NCBI GenBank assembly: GCA_043745485.1 | Contig: JAYTSU010000021.1 | Span: 1 to 64,000 of the forward strand | Source of the DNA: RYN-417 sp043745485 | GTDB lineage: Bacteria; Patescibacteriota; Saccharimonadia; Saccharimonadales; JACDBH01 | Direction of reading: 5' to 3' | Length of the DNA: 64,000 nt | Shown: piece after piece, positions 24,918-33,694 of the stretch | Position numbering within the stretch: position 1 is the stretch's first letter | How the letters are laid out: every line of letters begins with the position of its first letter | Made by a program: the position numbers and the translations under genes | The notes under the pieces: model-generated | What the model was told of the DNA's origin: nothing | Databases searched by the model: none | What the model saw: only the letters and a program-made list of their open reading frames with translations

Positions 24918-25508
24918 ATGGGTCGGCTACTCACCAGACGTCAACGTAGGAGGCTGCTAGATTTTGGTATCAGCCTGCTAATTGCTGGAGTAACTATAAT
25001 TGCTCAAAAGCATGGGTGGCTTAATAAAGCTGCCGCCACCGTAAAGCAGGCACAGCCTGGCACGTATAGGGTTGTTGAATTTGTAGATGGCGATACTATT
25101 TCAGTTGATATGAACGGCACAACCGAAACGCTGCGTTTTATAGGCGTTGACACACCAGAAACGCACGATCCGAGAAAAGCCGTACAGTGCTTTGGCACAG
25201 CCGCAGCTGCGTTTACTAAAAACCTCATCGGTAACAATAATGTTCGACTTGAAAGTGATCCGCTTGGGACAAACCGTGACCGCTATAACCGCTTACTGCG
25301 CTATATATATCTTCCTGACGGTACTTTAGTAAATGCTGAAATCATCAAACAAGGTTACGGCTTTGCATACACTGGTTTTCCATTTACTAAATCGGATGAA
25401 TTTTTAGAAGATCAAAAAGTTGCACGTATTAAAAATAGTGGGTTATGGGGTAGCTGTACCCCTAGTGCTAACCAATATGGTGGCTATTCCAGCAATAATG
25501 CTGACTAG
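24918..25508 (+). CDS. Membrane-anchored staphylococcal-nuclease-like protein
   Basis: A 196-aa protein with a basic N-terminus, one membrane helix or signal anchor (about 16-32) and an SNase domain. RVVEFVDGDTISV, RFIGVDTPET (catalytic Arg and Asp/Glu), the later catalytic Arg in NRDRYNRLLRYIYL, and AEIIKQGYGFAY are all conserved. It is predicted to be an extracytoplasmic nuclease, possibly for scavenging nucleotides from host or environmental DNA. It follows terC by 2 nt and probably shares its transcript. Confidence 0.92.
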   Translation: MGRLLTRRQRRRLLDFGISLLIAGVTIIAQKHGWLNKAAATVKQAQPGTYRVVEFVDGDTISVDMNGTTETLRFIGVDTPETHDPRKAVQCFGTAAAAFTKNLIGNNNVRLESDPLGTNRDRYNRLLRYIYLPDGTLVNAEIIKQGYGFAYTGFPFTKSDEFLEDQKVARIKNSGLWGSCTPSANQYGGYSSNNAD

Positions 25509-26290
25509 TGGTTTTTAAGCTTCCAGATAAAACGATCAATAGCCATCGGTACAAAAAGCAGTACCATGGTATACCAGAGGATGAAGAAAAAAAGAGTTTT
25601 TATAACATTATTATAAAGTCTAAAAGTCCGTACGGCACGAAACTGATAGGCAAGTTGTGGGAGCAATGGGCGATGTGCTGCCCGAAATGAACAACCAATG
25701 GTAATACCTTTAAGATGCTTTACTTGGCCTATACGAGCCATTAGAAATGACATTTCGTAATCTTCCCATATGTCTACCCGGTAAGACATTTTAGCTTTGA
25801 TTTTGTTCCATGAGGAACCCCTAAATGCAGTGTTCGCACCCCAAAGCATGACATGGCCACTCACAAACCGGCTTACTCCTGCATGATAAAAACGAAAAAC
25901 CGTGCTTGACGTCCGCTTAAGTGGTGAATCATACGGTATACCGTCACCCGTTAGTGCCACAACATTTTTATCTTGAGCAAAAGAATTAATGATATCTTTA
26001 ACCCAGTTAGCTGGCAGTATAGTGTCCGCGTCAATTCGTCCAAATATATCTCCCTTCGCCTCATTAAAACCAGTAGCTTGGGCATAGGTTTGGCCTTGGC
26101 GCTTTTCTTGCATGACTTTGACAAAAGGATATGAGCGAGCAATTGATTTTGTCGAGTCCACTGAGTTGTTATCGACCACTATCACTTCTGTTGGCATTAT
26201 CGACTGAGCAGCAATTGAATTAAGACACAACTTAAGATAGTTTTCTTCGTTGTAAACTGGTATAACTATTGATAGCGTTAGCATTTTCAT
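25505..26290 (-). CDS. Family 2 glycosyltransferase
   Basis: A 261-aa protein starting MKMLTLSIVIPVYNEENYL with the GT-A fold motifs EVIVVDNNSVDST, the DXD-type FGRIDADTILP and the acceptor-side IWEDYEMSFLMARIGQ (ED). A hydrophobic C-terminal helix (FFFILWYTMVLLFVPMA) anchors it to the membrane. I set the start at 26290 because longer versions run into the divergent glycosidase promoter. The likely role is polysaccharide or glycolipid synthesis. The last 4 nt overlap the convergent nuclease gene. Confidence 0.9.
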   Translation of the reverse strand: MKMLTLSIVIPVYNEENYLKLCLNSIAAQSIMPTEVIVVDNNSVDSTKSIARSYPFVKVMQEKRQGQTYAQATGFNEAKGDIFGRIDADTILPANWVKDIINSFAQDKNVVALTGDGIPYDSPLKRTSSTVFRFYHAGVSRFVSGHVMLWGANTAFRGSSWNKIKAKMSYRVDIWEDYEMSFLMARIGQVKHLKGITIGCSFRAAHRPLLPQLAYQFRAVRTFRLYNNVIKTLFFFILWYTMVLLFVPMAIDRFIWKLKNH

Positions 26291-26318
26291 TGTAGTCCGT
26301 TTGATACTACCACGCCTT

Positions 26319-27482
26319 ATGAAAAAAATACCCAACAAAAAACCACGAAGAACAACAAGGAACATGGGCTTCTGGCAGCAAGCCTGGGGTCGCTTTACGG
26401 ATTGGACCGTACAATATCATTTTTGGAAACGACTCGCTTATGGCTTTGTTGCGCTGATTCTGCTTGCGGTAGGGTCAATGTATGGCATAGCACAGTGGTA
26501 CATAAGCAGCAATTCAAACAAACCGCTTATAGTTGGTGCAACCTTTGTCCCGGATTACGCCCGCTATTTTGGACTTGATCCAAAAACAACCTTTAACGCA
26601 ATGATTAACGACCTTGGTGTTAAGCAAGTGCGTCTAGTGAGTTACTGGGATACTATTGAGCTTGCTCCGGGAACTTACAAGTTTGATGAACTCGACTGGC
26701 AGTTTAAGATGGCCGAAGAATCGGGGGTAAAGGTCTCACTTGCTGTTGGGCTGCGTCAACCGCGTTGGCCTGAATGTCATGAACCAGCATGGGCAACTAA
26801 ATTAGTAGAAAAGACTTGGGAGCAGCCATTGTATGACTACATGAGTGCTGTCGTAAACCGATATAAAAACAGCCCAGCGCTGGACAGTTACCAGTTAGAA
26901 AACGAATATTTCTTGAAAGTATTTGGCATCTGTACCAACTTTGACCGTGACCGTCTGGTTCATGAATTTAATCTTGTTAAAACGCTTGACCCAAAACACA
27001 CACTTGTTGTGAGCATGAGCAATAACGCCATCGGCACACCGATAGGTGAACCGACACCCGATCAATGGTCAATTTCAATCTACAAGCGAGTCTGGGATAA
27101 GACCATTACAAAGCGCTACTTTGAATACCCAATCCCGGCGTGGTACTACGCTTTTAGGGCCGGATTTACGAAGATTACACGTGGTCACGATGCATTTATT
27201 CATGAGCTGCAAACTGAGCCCTGGACGCCCGATGGCTTTGACGGCATCACGAGCACCCCTCTTGCTGAGCAAGATAAGTCTATGAATGCCGAAATACTAA
27301 CAAACCGAATTGAGTATGGTCGTGCAACAGGTATGAAAACTATGTATCTATGGGGCGTAGAATGGTGGTACTGGCGTATGACCGTTAAGAACGACCCGAG
27401 CATTTGGAATGCCGGCAAGGCAGGGGTTGAGAGTGTCAACTCATCTAATCAAAAGTTGTTAGAAAATTTAGTTAAAAAATAG
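26319..27482 (+). CDS. Membrane-anchored glycoside hydrolase-like TIM-barrel protein
   Basis: About 387 aa from the ATG at 26319, which sits 13 nt after a GATACT box. An N-terminal membrane helix (about 38-62 of the longer form) precedes an extracytoplasmic (beta/alpha)8-type domain. The clan GH-A pattern is visible: an Asn-Glu pair in YQLENEYF (acid/base) and a strand-end Glu in FIHELQTEPW as candidate nucleophile, with WGVEWWYW near the end. It resembles GH5/GH39/GH42-type enzymes, but I cannot name the family. It is divergent from the glycosyltransferase gene. Confidence 0.75.
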   Translation: MKKIPNKKPRRTTRNMGFWQQAWGRFTDWTVQYHFWKRLAYGFVALILLAVGSMYGIAQWYISSNSNKPLIVGATFVPDYARYFGLDPKTTFNAMINDLGVKQVRLVSYWDTIELAPGTYKFDELDWQFKMAEESGVKVSLAVGLRQPRWPECHEPAWATKLVEKTWEQPLYDYMSAVVNRYKNSPALDSYQLENEYFLKVFGICTNFDRDRLVHEFNLVKTLDPKHTLVVSMSNNAIGTPIGEPTPDQWSISIYKRVWDKTITKRYFEYPIPAWYYAFRAGFTKITRGHDAFIHELQTEPWTPDGFDGITSTPLAEQDKSMNAEILTNRIEYGRATGMKTMYLWGVEWWYWRMTVKNDPSIWNAGKAGVESVNSSNQKLLENLVKK

Positions 27483-27483
27483 C

Positions 27484-28470
27484 CTAAGCCTTTAATGACT
27501 GTAGTACAATCGCATTTGAAAGAGCAAGATCATTACCGAGTGCATGGGTCTGTCCATTCATACGTATTATCTTTACACGCTTAATACCTGCAAATATCGT
27601 ATATTCATCGACTATATGTAAAACCAACTCATCTATAGCTAGCTCGCTGTGCGTGCCCCACGCAAAAGTCGTCTTCATATCAATTTGTTCTTTCAAACCT
27701 GCTATGGCATGTTCTTCAAACTTACCCCTTGCAAGACCACGAGAAACTGCAATATTGGTAAGCCGTAACAAGCCTTTAATATAATCGTTAGCGCCGACAC
27801 CATCTGTGCGGGCTTCAATAAAAGTAGGTAGCTCATTTGCAACAACATATTCCTTCATTGGTGGTTCTGATGATTTAAAATCTAATCCAAGTTTTAGGAC
27901 ATTACGTTTTTTGACTGATGCAGGTTCAATATATACGGTATCAGTAACTTTATGCGTACCATTACTTGCGAGACTCGCAGCTAATTCGGCTCCGTAAGAG
28001 TTACCGACATTGATAACTGTTTCTATATTTTCTTTATCTAAATAACTAACAAGGGGATCAATAACAGGTTTAAAGTTGCCACCTGCAACCGCATGGCGTT
28101 GCTTGTAAGTTAGGCCTCCGTCTTTAAATTCACCACCGCTCGGATGTCCCATGGCAATGATGCGGCTGTTTGGCTTCACGTAGGCTAGACTGGCGAGCTG
28201 ATATCGTTGATTCATATCTGTTGGATTAGCCATAGGCAGATGTACGACAATAGTTTGCGCAGGGTCTTCTTCATCACGTGGTCTAATATCAAGTATCTGG
28301 CGCTGGGAGTAACCTTCTAAAGCATACGGTTGTGGGTTATTTGCTCCGACTACATCTAGAAAATTTGCGTAAGAGCTAAAAGCAGCTTGGCGATTCATAG
28401 CTTCACTTACTTGTTCTACAACAGCACTATCAAAATGATAATACTGAGTTAAACGTTCTGCTGTATTCAT
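27484..28470 (-). CDS. Alpha/beta-hydrolase-like protein
   Basis: A 328-aa protein with a nucleophile-elbow motif GNSYG (in VINVGNSYGAELAASLA) and a late His in GQTHALGND, consistent with a Ser-His hydrolase. The strand VYIEPASV could supply the acid. An oxyanion-side segment AMGHPSGGEF is also visible. No signal peptide is present. The substrate is unknown. It has its own promoter and ends 2 nt from the convergent glycosidase gene. Confidence 0.65.
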   Translation of the reverse strand: MNTAERLTQYYHFDSAVVEQVSEAMNRQAAFSSYANFLDVVGANNPQPYALEGYSQRQILDIRPRDEEDPAQTIVVHLPMANPTDMNQRYQLASLAYVKPNSRIIAMGHPSGGEFKDGGLTYKQRHAVAGGNFKPVIDPLVSYLDKENIETVINVGNSYGAELAASLASNGTHKVTDTVYIEPASVKKRNVLKLGLDFKSSEPPMKEYVVANELPTFIEARTDGVGANDYIKGLLRLTNIAVSRGLARGKFEEHAIAGLKEQIDMKTTFAWGTHSELAIDELVLHIVDEYTIFAGIKRVKIIRMNGQTHALGNDLALSNAIVLQSLKA

Positions 28471-28476
28471 GTAGTA

Positions 28477-28506
28477 ATTATAGCATATTTATACCACTGT
28501 TGTCAA
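28477..28506 (-). promoter_or_regulatory. Promoter of the alpha/beta-hydrolase gene
   Basis: TTGACA (28501-28506), 18-nt spacer, TATAAT (28477-28482), ATG 7 nt further. The spacer contains GTGGTATAA, giving a 19-nt string that recurs almost unchanged at 31407-31425. Confidence 0.7.
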
Positions 28507-28537
28507 TGCTTGTGCTTTAAGCTATACTACATCTGTT

Positions 28538-28996
28538 ATGAAGAAGAAAAAGCAATCGAGCGGAACAATCCAGAACAAGCGGGCGTTTTTTGACTATACC
28601 ATCAAAGACCCGCTTATTGCTGGCATATCCTTAACAGGACCCGAAGTACGGAGCATACGTAGCGCTCACGCCAGCCTTGTTGGCGCCTTCGTGACTATCA
28701 AAGATGGGGAAGCGTACCTTTTAAATGCTCAGGTAATGCCCATGAAGACCAATGCTGCTCATCTGCCATCTGAGATGCAGATTCGTACCCGCAAGTTGCT
28801 TCTAAAAAAGCGTCAACTCGACGATTTGGCTGAAGCCAAACAGCAAGGGTACACCATTATCCCTTTAAAAATCCTAACAAAAGGTCGATTCATTAAGGTT
28901 GAAATAGCCCTCGCTAAAGGTAAGAAACAGTACGACAAGCGCGAAGTTATCAAAAAGCGTGATTCAGAGCGTGATGCCGCGCGCAGTTTACGGTAA
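28538..28996 (+). CDS. smpB: SsrA-binding protein
   Basis: A 152-aa protein with typical SmpB features: QNKRAFFDYTI, AGISLTGPEVRSIR (family signature G-x-E-V-K-S-x-R), LLNAQVMPM and the basic tail YDKREVIKKRDSERDAARSLR that enters the decoding centre. It works with tmRNA to free stalled ribosomes. I did not find the tmRNA gene itself in the window. Confidence 0.95.
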   Translation: MKKKKQSSGTIQNKRAFFDYTIKDPLIAGISLTGPEVRSIRSAHASLVGAFVTIKDGEAYLLNAQVMPMKTNAAHLPSEMQIRTRKLLLKKRQLDDLAEAKQQGYTIIPLKILTKGRFIKVEIALAKGKKQYDKREVIKKRDSERDAARSLR

Positions 28997-28998
28997 TT

Positions 28999-29706
28999 CT
29001 AAGATATTAACGTGCCGATTTTTTCACCTGTGGTGATCTTCTGCAGATTATCTGGGAGCATCATGTCAAAGACAATTACCTTCACATTATGTTCTGCTGC
29101 TAGGCCAAGCGCTGCGCGGTCCATGACTTTAATATCGATATTTTCTATTGCTTCTTGCAGTGACATCTTGTCTAACTTAACAGCGTCTTTAAATTTGGTA
29201 GGATCTTTGTCATAAACGCCATCAACTTTTGATGCTTTAAGCGTTAGCTCACAGTCCAACTCAAGTGCCATCATGACTGCTGCTGTGTCGTGTGTGACAT
29301 ACGGCCGGCCACTGCCACCAGCAATAATCAAAACGCGCCCGTGACTCAAATGTTTTTCGGCCAGTCTGTATGAGTATGATTCAGCAATTTGTTCGGCAAA
29401 AAGGTTGCTCACACAACGAGTCTCAATACCTTCAGACTCAAAAATATCAGTCAATGCCATGGCATTCATAAGTCCAGACAGCATCCCCATTTGGTCAGCA
29501 GTTACGCGCCGAATTCCATGCCCCGCGACTTCAGAACCGCGCACCATGTTGCCCCCACCAGCAATAATAACTATTTCACAACCTTGCTTGGTTACTTTTT
29601 TTATTTCGGCAGCTAAATATCGCGCCACCTCTGGGTCAATCCCAAATCCGTGCTTACCGGCAAGCTGTTCACCCGAAAGTTTCAAGAGTATACGTTTGTA
29701 AGCCAT
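28999..29706 (-). CDS. pyrH: UMP kinase
   Basis: A 235-aa amino-acid-kinase-fold protein starting MAYKRILLKLSGEQLAGKHG, with IVIIAGGGNMVRG, GMLSGLMNAMALTD, AGGSGRPYVTHDTAA and LTLKASKVDGVYDKDP. It phosphorylates UMP to UDP. I chose the start at 29706; longer forms would pass through the promoter region shared with xth. Normal length. It is one of the few nucleotide-metabolism genes here, consistent with salvage. Confidence 0.95.
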   Translation of the reverse strand: MAYKRILLKLSGEQLAGKHGFGIDPEVARYLAAEIKKVTKQGCEIVIIAGGGNMVRGSEVAGHGIRRVTADQMGMLSGLMNAMALTDIFESEGIETRCVSNLFAEQIAESYSYRLAEKHLSHGRVLIIAGGSGRPYVTHDTAAVMMALELDCELTLKASKVDGVYDKDPTKFKDAVKLDKMSLQEAIENIDIKVMDRAALGLAAEHNVKVIVFDMMLPDNLQKITTGEKIGTLIS

Positions 29707-29762
29707 TGCAGGATAGCGTACCAGATAGGACACGATCACGCAAAATGACTTATACTACATGC

Positions 29763-30575
29763 ATGAAAATATACTCATGGAATGTTAATGGCATTAGGGC
29801 AGTGTGGTCCAAGGGACTGTTTCAAAAATTCATTGAAGAAGAGCAGCCTGACATTATCTGTTTGCAAGAGACCAAGTCCATGCAAGAACAAGCAGAAGTA
29901 GACCTACCTGGATATACAGAATACTGGAACTCGGCACAGAAAAAGGGCTACAGCGGCACGGCGATTTTTACAAAAACTAAGGCGCTAAGTGTTGACTATG
30001 GACTGCCGATTAAAATAGATAAGCAATTTGGTCTAGAAGAAGACACCTACGGCGAAAAAACAGGCAAGCCAAATAAAGAAGGGCGCATAACAACTGCAGA
30101 GTTCGACGATTTCTACTTAGTTACTGTCTATACGCCTAATAGTAAAGGTGATCTATCGCGTTTGAGTTTACGTCACAAAAGTTGGGATCCAGCGTTTTTG
30201 ACCTATTGCAAAATTCTTGAGCAGCATAAACCAGTTATATTTTGCGGTGACCTAAACGTTGCACACACCGAAGACGACCTCGCCAACCCCAAGGCCAATG
30301 TCGGCAAGCATGGTTTTACTGACGAAGAACGTGAAGGTTTTCAGAAATTTATAGATGCGGGGTTTATTGACACCTTCCGTATGTTCACGCCTGAAGGAAA
30401 TGGACATTATACTTGGTGGACGCATTGGGCAAACGCCCGTGCACGCAACGTCGGATGGCGGATTGATTATTTCTTGGTTTCAGAATCTCTAAAAAACAAA
30501 GTCGTTAACGCCGAAATTCATAGCAAAATTATGGGCTCTGACCACTGTCCAGTAAGCATCGAACTCAATGCCTAA
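29763..30575 (+). CDS. xth: Exodeoxyribonuclease III (AP endonuclease)
   Basis: A 270-aa protein starting MKIYSWNVNGIRAVWSKG with the family motifs ICLQETK (metal Glu), GYSGTAIFTK, YTPNSKGD, CGDLNVAHTEDDLANP, GWRIDYFLVS and GSDHCPVSIEL (catalytic His). It cuts DNA at abasic sites in base excision repair. I chose this ATG because a TATACT box lies just before it and the conserved N-terminus begins here. Confidence 0.95.
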   Translation: MKIYSWNVNGIRAVWSKGLFQKFIEEEQPDIICLQETKSMQEQAEVDLPGYTEYWNSAQKKGYSGTAIFTKTKALSVDYGLPIKIDKQFGLEEDTYGEKTGKPNKEGRITTAEFDDFYLVTVYTPNSKGDLSRLSLRHKSWDPAFLTYCKILEQHKPVIFCGDLNVAHTEDDLANPKANVGKHGFTDEEREGFQKFIDAGFIDTFRMFTPEGNGHYTWWTHWANARARNVGWRIDYFLVSESLKNKVVNAEIHSKIMGSDHCPVSIELNA

Positions 30576-30701
30576 GCATGCAATCAAAAACAAAATAGTC
30601 GTAGCTGCCATCAATCGACATATGAATTTTGAACGTGATTCAAAGAATATAGATACAGCAAGAAAAAAAGTTAATGGTCCTGCTTATTTCAGATGTACTT
30701 A

Positions 30702-31397
30702 CTACAATGCTCGTTCGGCAGTCCGAAGTGCAATTTTTCTGGTAGGACGGATGGAAAGCAGGCTAACGGCTATGGCTGCGATGCCTCTCATGCCTGCGTT
30801 TATGCGAGCCTTGCGTTTTTCTTCTCGTGGCATTGCTAGGTTATATGTGGAGGTCATTGCTGACTCAGACAAAAACGCGAGGCCTACCGCTTTTGCACCT
30901 AATGAAAGACCGCGCTTACGGCTACCATAAAGACCCTCAGCTATAGCAACACGACCAGTCATATTAATACGATACTGATCGATGGTTCCACCGTGTTCTC
31001 GCTCGTGCTCTTTGATATTTTCAAGACCTTTACCAAGATAGTCCAGCCCTTTTTCAGCTAAACTTATGTGCTCCTCACCGGCGCGCTCCAACTGAACTGC
31101 AGATCGCAGTGCAATACCGCCGACATACATAGCGCTTGCAGCCCGTTCACGTAATGCACCGGGCTCTTTAGCTATAACAGCATCATCGTGAAATAGGTAA
31201 GCTTCTTGAGCCCAATGACCTGAATTAGTAGTATCACCAAGGCGGTCAAACGAAGCGCCAACATCTCTTGAAGCGCGCCCTTGTTCACTAAGAGTATCAG
31301 CAACACCGAGAGCCTTAAACCGTAAAACTAGAGCTGTCTGATATTCTTGATTTAGGTGTGCACTTTGGGCAGAACGCATTAAGTCTTCGAAATTCAT
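30702..31397 (-). CDS. Hypothetical helical-repeat protein
   Basis: A 231-aa, Ala-rich and mostly helical protein. The first half (QSAHLNQEYQTALVLRFKAL and following pairs of helices) looks like TPR-type repeats, and the C-terminal third is basic (REEKRKARINAGMRG). No enzyme motif was seen. The strong TATAAT box 7 nt before the ATG supports expression. The ORF on the opposite strand over its 3' end lacks comparable support. Between the xth stop and this gene (30576-30701) I see nothing else. Confidence 0.65.
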   Translation of the reverse strand: MNFEDLMRSAQSAHLNQEYQTALVLRFKALGVADTLSEQGRASRDVGASFDRLGDTTNSGHWAQEAYLFHDDAVIAKEPGALRERAASAMYVGGIALRSAVQLERAGEEHISLAEKGLDYLGKGLENIKEHEREHGGTIDQYRINMTGRVAIAEGLYGSRKRGLSLGAKAVGLAFLSESAMTSTYNLAMPREEKRKARINAGMRGIAAIAVSLLSIRPTRKIALRTAERAL

Positions 31398-31404
31398 ATG
31401 TACT

Positions 31405-31425
31405 ATTATACCACTCTTGTCAATA
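31405..31425 (-). promoter_or_regulatory. TATAAT promoter box with adjacent TTGACA
   Basis: TATAAT (31405-31410) lies 7 nt before the ATG at 31397. TTGACA sits only 7 nt upstream (31418-31423), too close for a standard -35. The combined string ATTGACAAGAGTGGTATAA matches 18 of 19 positions with the copy near 28500, so it may be a protein-binding site. Confidence 0.5.
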
Positions 31426-31537
31426 CGTTACTTAATAGTTATTTTTTGGGGTAAGGAAATAGTAAAGGTCGTACTTTAACTTTAGTGCGTGAAAGGTAGG
31501 CTTTATAACAGCGTTCAAAAATATGCGTTTATTATCT

Positions 31538-32209
31538 CTAGGCCGTAATTTTATACCCAAATCCTCGTACTGTCTGCACAAGAGTATTCTTAAACGGTCG
31601 ATCTATTTTATTGCGTAAATAGCCCACATACACTTCAACTGTGTTGGGCAAAATATCATCATCGTCGCTCCACACATGCGTAATGAGCTCGTCCTTACTA
31701 ATCACGCGGCCTTTATGACGCAGCAAATATTCCAGCAAACTAAACTCTTTTGCCGTTAAACGGACATTTTTTGCACCATAATTAACGATCTTAGTGGCAG
31801 GCTCAAGGCTTAGCTTGCCAGCACTGAGCTTAGTTTGATGCAACTCTGAAGGACGACGGAGTAGGGCATGGATACGCGCAACTAGCTCATCAAATGCGAA
31901 TGGCTTAGCAAGGTAGTCGTCAGCTCCACCGTTTAAGCCTGTAACCTTTGACCCAATTGAGTCACGAGCGGCCAACATCAAAACTGGTGTATTTATACCG
32001 TTTTTTCTTAGTTCTTCACAGGTAGTCTTGCCATCAATACTGCCAGGCAACATCCAGTCGAGTATGATGGCGTCATAAACACCGCTGAGGCCGTAGCTTA
32101 GTCCGCTGTCGCCGTCTTCCACAACGTCCACACTAAAAGCCTCTTGTTCGAGCCCACGTTTAATTGCAGCTGCAATCTTTGATTCATTTTCGACAACTAA
32201 TATTCTCAT
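31538..32209 (-). CDS. OmpR-family response regulator (orphan)
   Basis: A 223-aa regulator. The receiver domain has the acidic pair in ILVVENES (Glu replaces one Asp of the usual DD), phospho-Asp in AIILDWMLPG and the switch Lys in YLAKPFAFDEL. The C-terminal winged helix contains LTAKEFSLLEYLLRHKGRVI and VEVYVGYLRNKID ending in TVRGFGYKI. It should act as a DNA-binding transcription regulator. No kinase gene is adjacent, unlike the two kinase/regulator pairs further right, so its partner is unknown. Confidence 0.92.
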   Translation of the reverse strand: MRILVVENESKIAAAIKRGLEQEAFSVDVVEDGDSGLSYGLSGVYDAIILDWMLPGSIDGKTTCEELRKNGINTPVLMLAARDSIGSKVTGLNGGADDYLAKPFAFDELVARIHALLRRPSELHQTKLSAGKLSLEPATKIVNYGAKNVRLTAKEFSLLEYLLRHKGRVISKDELITHVWSDDDDILPNTVEVYVGYLRNKIDRPFKNTLVQTVRGFGYKITA

Positions 32210-32311
32210 GACATTTATTTTAAACCAGCGATGCTTAAAACAAACTGAAGATTCTTACAGCGTAGAATGTTAGTAATGCTATGGACCTGTTAAAGCTGTT
32301 ATTATATTGCT

Positions 32312-33112
32312 ATGCAAGATTATTGGGTAAAGCAAGACAAGGCCACGCCCTCATACCCAGACATTTTGTGGTCGCGACCAGAAAGTAAGCAAACAGCCGG
32401 CAAGTTACTTATTGTTGGGGGTAATGCCCATGGGTTTATTGACGTCGGGCTAAGCTATCAAGCTGCCGCTAAAGCTGGGGCAGGAACGGTACATGTCTTA
32501 CTGCCTGATGCGCTCAGAAAGACCGTTGGTGCAACCCTTCAGAACTGTGAGTTTGCACCAAGCACACCAAGTGGCAGCTTTGCAAAATCAGCACTAGCTG
32601 AGCTTATGGACCACGCGGGATGGGCTGACTGTGTACTGTTAGCAGGAGACTTTGGAAGAAACAGTGAGACAGCCATAATGCTCGAGGATTTTGTTCAGAA
32701 ATACACTGGACCCTTGGTTATAACGCGCGATGCCCTCGATTATTTTTTGGAACATTCAGCATTACTTTTAGAGCGTGATGCAACCTGTATAGTAGGAGCG
32801 CTGGGCCAAATCCAAAAGCTGGCAGGCGACAGTCATTTTGAAGAAGCTATTACAACAAACCTTAATCTTATAAATCTCGTCAGCGTTATGTATAACTTTG
32901 CAGGCCTCCACACAGCACATCTCATAACGCATCAACTAGGAGTTACGATTGTCGCCGCAGAAGACTGGATTTCGACCACTAAAACAGGCACGAGTGAAGA
33001 AATCTGGCGTGTTCCTACAGCAGCCAGTGCGGCAGTGTTTTGGATGCAAAACCTTAAAAAACCCTTTGAAGCATTAACTACGGCACTGGCTGATACTACA
33101 AATAACTTGTAG
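32312..33112 (+). CDS. YjeF-C/NnrD-like ribokinase-fold protein, divergent
   Basis: A 266-aa protein. KLLIVGGNAHGFIDVGLSYQ with AAKAGAGTVHVLLPDAL and the VLLAGDFGRNSETA segment resemble the ADP/ATP-dependent NAD(P)H-hydrate dehydratase domain (YjeF C-terminal, ribokinase fold). The family's late GTGD-type loop with catalytic Asp is not clear here; VPTAASAAVFWM occupies the corresponding place. It may have changed substrate or lost activity. No YjeF-N epimerase domain is fused or adjacent. Confidence 0.55.
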   Translation: MQDYWVKQDKATPSYPDILWSRPESKQTAGKLLIVGGNAHGFIDVGLSYQAAAKAGAGTVHVLLPDALRKTVGATLQNCEFAPSTPSGSFAKSALAELMDHAGWADCVLLAGDFGRNSETAIMLEDFVQKYTGPLVITRDALDYFLEHSALLLERDATCIVGALGQIQKLAGDSHFEEAITTNLNLINLVSVMYNFAGLHTAHLITHQLGVTIVAAEDWISTTKTGTSEEIWRVPTAASAAVFWMQNLKKPFEALTTALADTTNNL

Positions 33113-33344
33113 CCGGGCCTGTGTCGCCTTGTAATGCAATTTGTCCCTGCTCACTGTCTGATATTTCTGACAGTCCACTAACAAATTCTAATGTAGCCGG
33201 TTGCTCAGTAGTGTATTCAACTGCATATGCACTTGCGAGTGAGCCGACTTCTACCCATGGACCTAACTCTTTACTTTTTTGCATGCCCGTAAAACTTTCG
33301 AACCTTCTACCTTGTGGAATACCGTCCCAATAATTTCTTTTCAT
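33096..33344 (-). CDS. Small hypothetical protein
   Basis: An 82-aa protein with no recognised domain (MKRNYWDGIPQGRRFESFTG, acidic Ser/Glu-rich C-terminal half). A TATAAC box lies 9 nt before the ATG, the same layout as other genes here, which supports it over the opposite-strand ORF in the same place. It overlaps the end of the preceding convergent gene by 17 nt. Confidence 0.5.
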   Translation of the reverse strand: MKRNYWDGIPQGRRFESFTGMQKSKELGPWVEVGSLASAYAVEYTTEQPATLEFVSGLSEISDSEQGQIALQGDTGPATSYL

Positions 33345-33491
33345 ACCACTAGTTATAGACCTGTGTAAGAAATATTACAAACTGTTTTTTTATGCTTAAG
33401 CTTTATTACTGTTATTTGAAAAAAGAGCTCGATCGGCGCAGTTATAATCAGTCAATTTTTATGGATTTTGGAATGTCGCTTAAATAAGAAT

Positions 33492-33520
33492 AGACCTCAA
33501 ACTAAATGTTTTGAGGCCTA
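33492..33520 (-). terminator. Probable terminator of tRNA-Leu
   Basis: Read on the minus strand: GGCCTCAAAA, short loop, TTTGAGGTC, then TATTCTTATTT. It is an 8-bp stem with a loose T tract about 20 nt after the tRNA end. The remaining 33345-33490 is AT-rich with no gene seen. Confidence 0.5.
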
Positions 33521-33541
33521 TCTGTAACGGCGTATTTTACA

Positions 33542-33628
33542 TGGTGGGCAAGGAGAGACTTGAACTCTCACGAACTTACGTTCACAGGATTTTGAGTCCA
33601 GCGCGTCTACCATTCCGCCACTCGCCCA
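33542..33628 (-). tRNA. tRNA-Leu (anticodon CAA)
   Basis: An 87-nt class II tRNA with encoded CCA. The acceptor strands are TGGGCGA and TTGCCCA, the anticodon arm is TGGACTCAAAATCCTG with anticodon CAA, the long variable arm is GTGAACGTAAGTTCG, and the T arm is AGAGTTCAAGTCTCT. The long variable arm confirms leucine class. Confidence 0.93.
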
Positions 33629-33694
33629 GCACAACACGTATGTAAGAACAGGGGGAATTATACTATACTGGGTTATATTAGACATAGCATAAAC

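Noticed and set aside
30568..30930. Plus-strand ORF of 120 codons after xth
   Set aside because: It overlaps the minus-strand helical-repeat gene, has no promoter-like box and no recognisable family. The minus-strand gene has a strong TATAAT start.
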